The notes under the pieces were generated by a model. It did not search any database and was not told the origin of the DNA. It saw only the letters and a list, made by a program, of their open reading frames with translations. Shown here one piece after another: positions 61,974-64,000 of a DNA stretch of 64,000 nt. This stretch comes from Natrinema hispanicum (GTDB lineage: Archaea > Halobacteriota > Halobacteria > Halobacteriales > Natrialbaceae), in NCBI RefSeq assembly GCF_004217335.1, contig NZ_SHMP01000003.1:1171980-1235979 (forward strand), in the 5' to 3' direction. Within the stretch, counting starts at the first letter, position 1; the number at the start of each line of letters is the position of its first letter. Position numbers and translations under genes: made by a program.

Positions 61974-62087
61974 TCGCCGTCGGCGTCGCACGTATTTCGC
62001 GGTGCTCGGCTCGCGGCCGTCTGGTTAGTTACGAACACTGTCTTCCTTATCGATACATACATGTAGGATTATTTATCAGGGTTCGGT

Positions 62088-62684
62088 ATGGGATTCGCAA
62101 AACAGTGGAAAGGTGTCAACGGCTATATGCTGCGGGACCCGGGGACGTTTTTCGCGGAGTACGACGAAACACATGGCATCGGCTACCCGGTCGTGTTCAT
62201 GCTGGTGTCGTATTTCGCCGTCGTGGTGCCACTGGGGCTCCTCATGGTGGTGGTGAATATCACGGAGCCGACGCAGATCGCGGCTGCAGTGGGGGTCACA
62301 CTGGGATTTGGCATCGTGTTTTGGATTACTGGCGTCGTTGAAGCGCTCGTTGCTCACGGCCTCGCTTATCTGTTCGGCGCACGCGGGCTGACAGAGACGC
62401 TCGAGGCGTACGCGTTTCCGGTCGTCGTTCGCTACTGTCTGTGGTGGATTCCACTCGTCAACCTCGGTATCGGGCTCTACGGGCTTTACCTCCAGATCAA
62501 GGGGCTGACTGCGTTTCACGATCTTTCGACGGGCAAAGCGACGGTCGTCGCACTCCTCGCGTCGGTCCTCTATCTGCTTCCCGTGTTCGTCGTCCTCGCA
62601 GCCGTGATCGGGGCGTTCGTCCTCGATCTCGGCAGTCAGCCGGCCCCCCAACCGGCCATGCTTGTCCTCGAAGTCATCGCATAG
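62088..62684 (+). CDS. Yip1 family membrane protein
   Basis: A 198-residue polytopic membrane protein of the Yip1/DUF1282 group, with five predicted helices. The N-terminus MGFAKQWKGVNGYMLRDPGTFFAEY is the family cytosolic start; the GLTETLEAYAFPVVVRY loop (about residues 103-119) and LYLQIKGLTAFHDLSTGKA (about 135-153) are conserved. Archaeal members have no known function. It is separate from the AOR gene by 114 bp. Confidence 0.86.
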   Translation: MGFAKQWKGVNGYMLRDPGTFFAEYDETHGIGYPVVFMLVSYFAVVVPLGLLMVVVNITEPTQIAAAVGVTLGFGIVFWITGVVEALVAHGLAYLFGARGLTETLEAYAFPVVVRYCLWWIPLVNLGIGLYGLYLQIKGLTAFHDLSTGKATVVALLASVLYLLPVFVVLAAVIGAFVLDLGSQPAPQPAMLVLEVIA

Positions 62685-62864
62685 CTGCTGGGACGATCGG
62701 TCGCCTTCCCTTGTCGTCACTACCCTGCCGAAGCACAGTCACGGACGACTGCAGCCACGGCTGCGCAAAACGGATGGAACCGATCGAGAAGCAGCGAAAC
62801 GTCCGTACGCCTCCGCGACGGTGTGAGGCGGATCTGTCCGCAATAGCCTGCTCCGTAGCAACGA

Positions 62865-63239
62865 TCAGTCGTCGGCGACGGCGTAGGAGGCAGCCGAGTC
62901 GGCTTCGTCCGGCTTCGTCAGCTCGACTTCGACGCCCCCGTTGGCGACAGAGACCAGCACGTCGTCGAAGTTCTTCCGGTACTCGGTGGCGTGCTTTCCG
63001 GTGGTGTTGATCCGGACCTGCTCTGTGACTAAATCTGCCTCGGTGAGCATCTCGACTTTCCGATAGGCTGTCGACATCGGAATGTCACATTCCTCAGAAA
63101 GTTCCGTCGCCGTCAGCGCAGTCTCGGCCGTCGCCTCGAGAATGGCCCGGCAGGCGTCGTCGTCGAGGGCCGCGAGCACGGCCTGCGGATCGACGGACTC
63201 GTCACGTTGCCAACCTCGTCGCCGGGTGTCTGAGTTCAT
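62865..63239 (-). CDS. Winged-helix transcriptional regulator
   Basis: A 124-residue ArsR-type regulator. The core reads DPQAVLAALDDDACRAILEA, ALTATELSEECDIPMSTAYRK and VEMLTEADLVTEQVRINTTG, followed by HATEYRKNFDDVLVSV. ATG at 63239 is chosen; in-frame ATGs at 63248 and 63257 are alternatives. It is divergent from the HTH_10 gene at the right edge, with about 160 bp between them, and may regulate it (inference). Confidence 0.86.
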   Translation of the reverse strand: MNSDTRRRGWQRDESVDPQAVLAALDDDACRAILEATAETALTATELSEECDIPMSTAYRKVEMLTEADLVTEQVRINTTGKHATEYRKNFDDVLVSVANGGVEVELTKPDEADSAASYAVADD

Positions 63240-63360
63240 AGCGGACATCTGTTTCATCCAGTAGTAGCAACCAGACCCCCTCCAAATGAGTCCCAATAAA
63301 TACAGGGGGCTTTATATCCGGTGTCGAATCTGTCGCTCGGTGGGACGAGTCGGGGCTTGC

Positions 63361-63388
63361 GGACGCAGGCTTTAGGATGTCTGCGTCC
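63361..63388. promoter_or_regulatory. Inverted repeat bracketing the TATA box of the right-edge HTH_10 gene
   Basis: GGACGCAG (63361-63368) and CTGCGTCC (63381-63388) are perfect 8-bp complements with a 12-nt spacer that contains TTTAGG (63371-63376), the TATA-like box 25-30 bp before the ATG at 63401. Repressor binding here would block TBP, so it is a likely operator. Confidence 0.6.
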
Positions 63389-63400
63389 CACCAGTGCGTA

Positions 63401-64000
63401 ATGGCATCGGGGATTCGCGCGGAGATAAAAATCGACGATCCGGCTGACTGTATCGTCGCACAGGCCGCAGCCGAGACGAGCGGTCGGGCCCACTCCGTCT
63501 CGAAGAGCACCAACCCGTCAGCGCCCGAGCGCGTGACCGTCGAGTTCATGCTCGAGGCGGAGACGGAACCCGACGAGTTCGATGTCGACGCCGACCTCTC
63601 GTCGATCTTCTCGTATGGCTCGAGCACTGTCTATCGCTTCGAGCGCGACCTCGACGGCGACTGTCCCTGTGCGTGCATCGAGCAGTTCGACTGTCCGCTC
63701 GTCGACGTCCGCGCACATGGTGCGGCACTGTACCTGACCTTTCATGCGCCGGATATGGCACAACTGCAGACGGTCATCGGTGCGTTACGCGAGCGGTATG
63801 CGACACTCGACGTCCAGCGACTGCTCCAGTCCCAGCAAGAACACACCGAGCAAAACCTCGTCTTCGTCGATCGGAACACGCTCACCGATCGGCAGGCGGA
63901 GGTCCTCGAGACGGCCCACCGGATGGGCTACTTCGAACACCCAAAGCGGGCCAACGCCGGCGAGGTCGCTGACGAGCTCGGGATCACCGGAACGACGCTG
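63401..64000 (+). CDS. HTH_10 regulator (DmsR/Bat-type), partial at right edge
   Basis: The first 200 codons of a regulator starting MASGIRAEIKIDDPADCIVA. The middle has the Cys-rich segment GDCPCACIEQFDCPLVDVRA, seen in haloarchaeal HTH_10 regulators of the DmsR type, and the 3' end enters the HTH_10 domain (NTLTDRQAEVLETAHRMGYF, then VADELGITGTTL). The gene continues past base 64000. It has no PAS or GAF domain, so the N-terminal Cys region may sense metal or redox. An inverted repeat surrounds its TATA box. Confidence 0.86.
   Translation, partial: MASGIRAEIKIDDPADCIVAQAAAETSGRAHSVSKSTNPSAPERVTVEFMLEAETEPDEFDVDADLSSIFSYGSSTVYRFERDLDGDCPCACIEQFDCPLVDVRAHGAALYLTFHAPDMAQLQTVIGALRERYATLDVQRLLQSQQEHTEQNLVFVDRNTLTDRQAEVLETAHRMGYFEHPKRANAGEVADELGITGTTL

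Overview
This is a 64 kb stretch of a haloarchaeal chromosome (class Halobacteria; the gene repertoire looks like the Natrinema/Haloterrigena group, which is an inference). The evidence is high GC, very acidic proteins, abundant CTCGAG, TATA boxes 25-31 bp before start codons (leaderless mRNAs), and archaeal marker genes: NAC, transcription factor S, thermosome, FtsZ1, LonB, TrmY, Pus10, geranylgeranyl reductase and Bat/HTH_10 regulators. It reads as core chromosome with small accessory insertions, not as a virus or plasmid.

Layout. 0-3.1 kb: lysine/diaminopimelate operon on the minus strand (dapA-dapB-dapD, then lysA running off the left edge). 3.4-8.6 kb: HtpX, a NYN-domain protein, a PUA protein, an HD hydrolase, NAC-TrmI, transcription factor S and a DUF5789-like protein. 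8.7-19.6 kb: MFS transporter, DUF5797, DUF5787 (with nuclease-like signatures), DUF4013 membrane protein, Nudix, a divergent uS10 paralogue, M20 amidohydrolase, M48 protease, DUF4397 lipoprotein, geranylgeranyl reductase and a [2Fe-2S] ferredoxin. 19.9-33.9 kb: FtsZ1, D-aminoacyl-tRNA deacylase, a PAS/GAF/HTH_10 regulator, a tandem-HTH protein, Na/Ca exchanger, AroE, an HhH protein, the pabB-pabA-pabC operon, a saccharopine-dehydrogenase-like protein, Rieske protein and HTH protein. 34-42.4 kb: Zn-ribbon regulator, sugar nucleotidyltransferase, glycerate kinase, an AT-rich islet with a small membrane protein, amidohydrolase, Cct3-like thermosome, SAM hydroxide adenosyltransferase and NadM. 42.7-52.2 kb: LonB-CPBP protease pair, RNase HII, Pus10, HtrA-like lipoprotein, small proteins and TrmY. 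52.3-64 kb: tRNA-Pro(CGG) with a decayed attachment-site-like duplication, PPOX protein, Asn-Glu-Thr-rich secreted proteins, PadR, Nudix, a LOV-type Bat regulator, DUF1328, aldehyde:ferredoxin oxidoreductase, Yip1, wHTH and a partial HTH_10 regulator.

Functional themes. Chorismate-linked metabolism (AroE, PabABC), lysine biosynthesis, tRNA modification (TrmI, Pus10 and TrmY, the last two acting successively on position 54), membrane proteostasis (HtpX, M48, LonB, CPBP, HtrA-like) and several haloarchaeal one-component regulators.

The least explained content is non-coding: (1) an 80 bp imperfect palindrome in five copies, four of which lie 0-4 nt from a stop codon; (2) a two-module structured element in two copies (about 220-230 bp) with a compensatory base-pair change and a conserved 11-nt loop, each ending in a long hairpin next to a stop codon; (3) tRNA-Pro 3'-end duplications; (4) an inverted repeat bracketing the TATA box of the last gene. 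Among proteins, DUF5787 (winged-helix-like segment, PD...ExK signature, six-cysteine tail) and the NxT-rich secreted proteins deserve attention.
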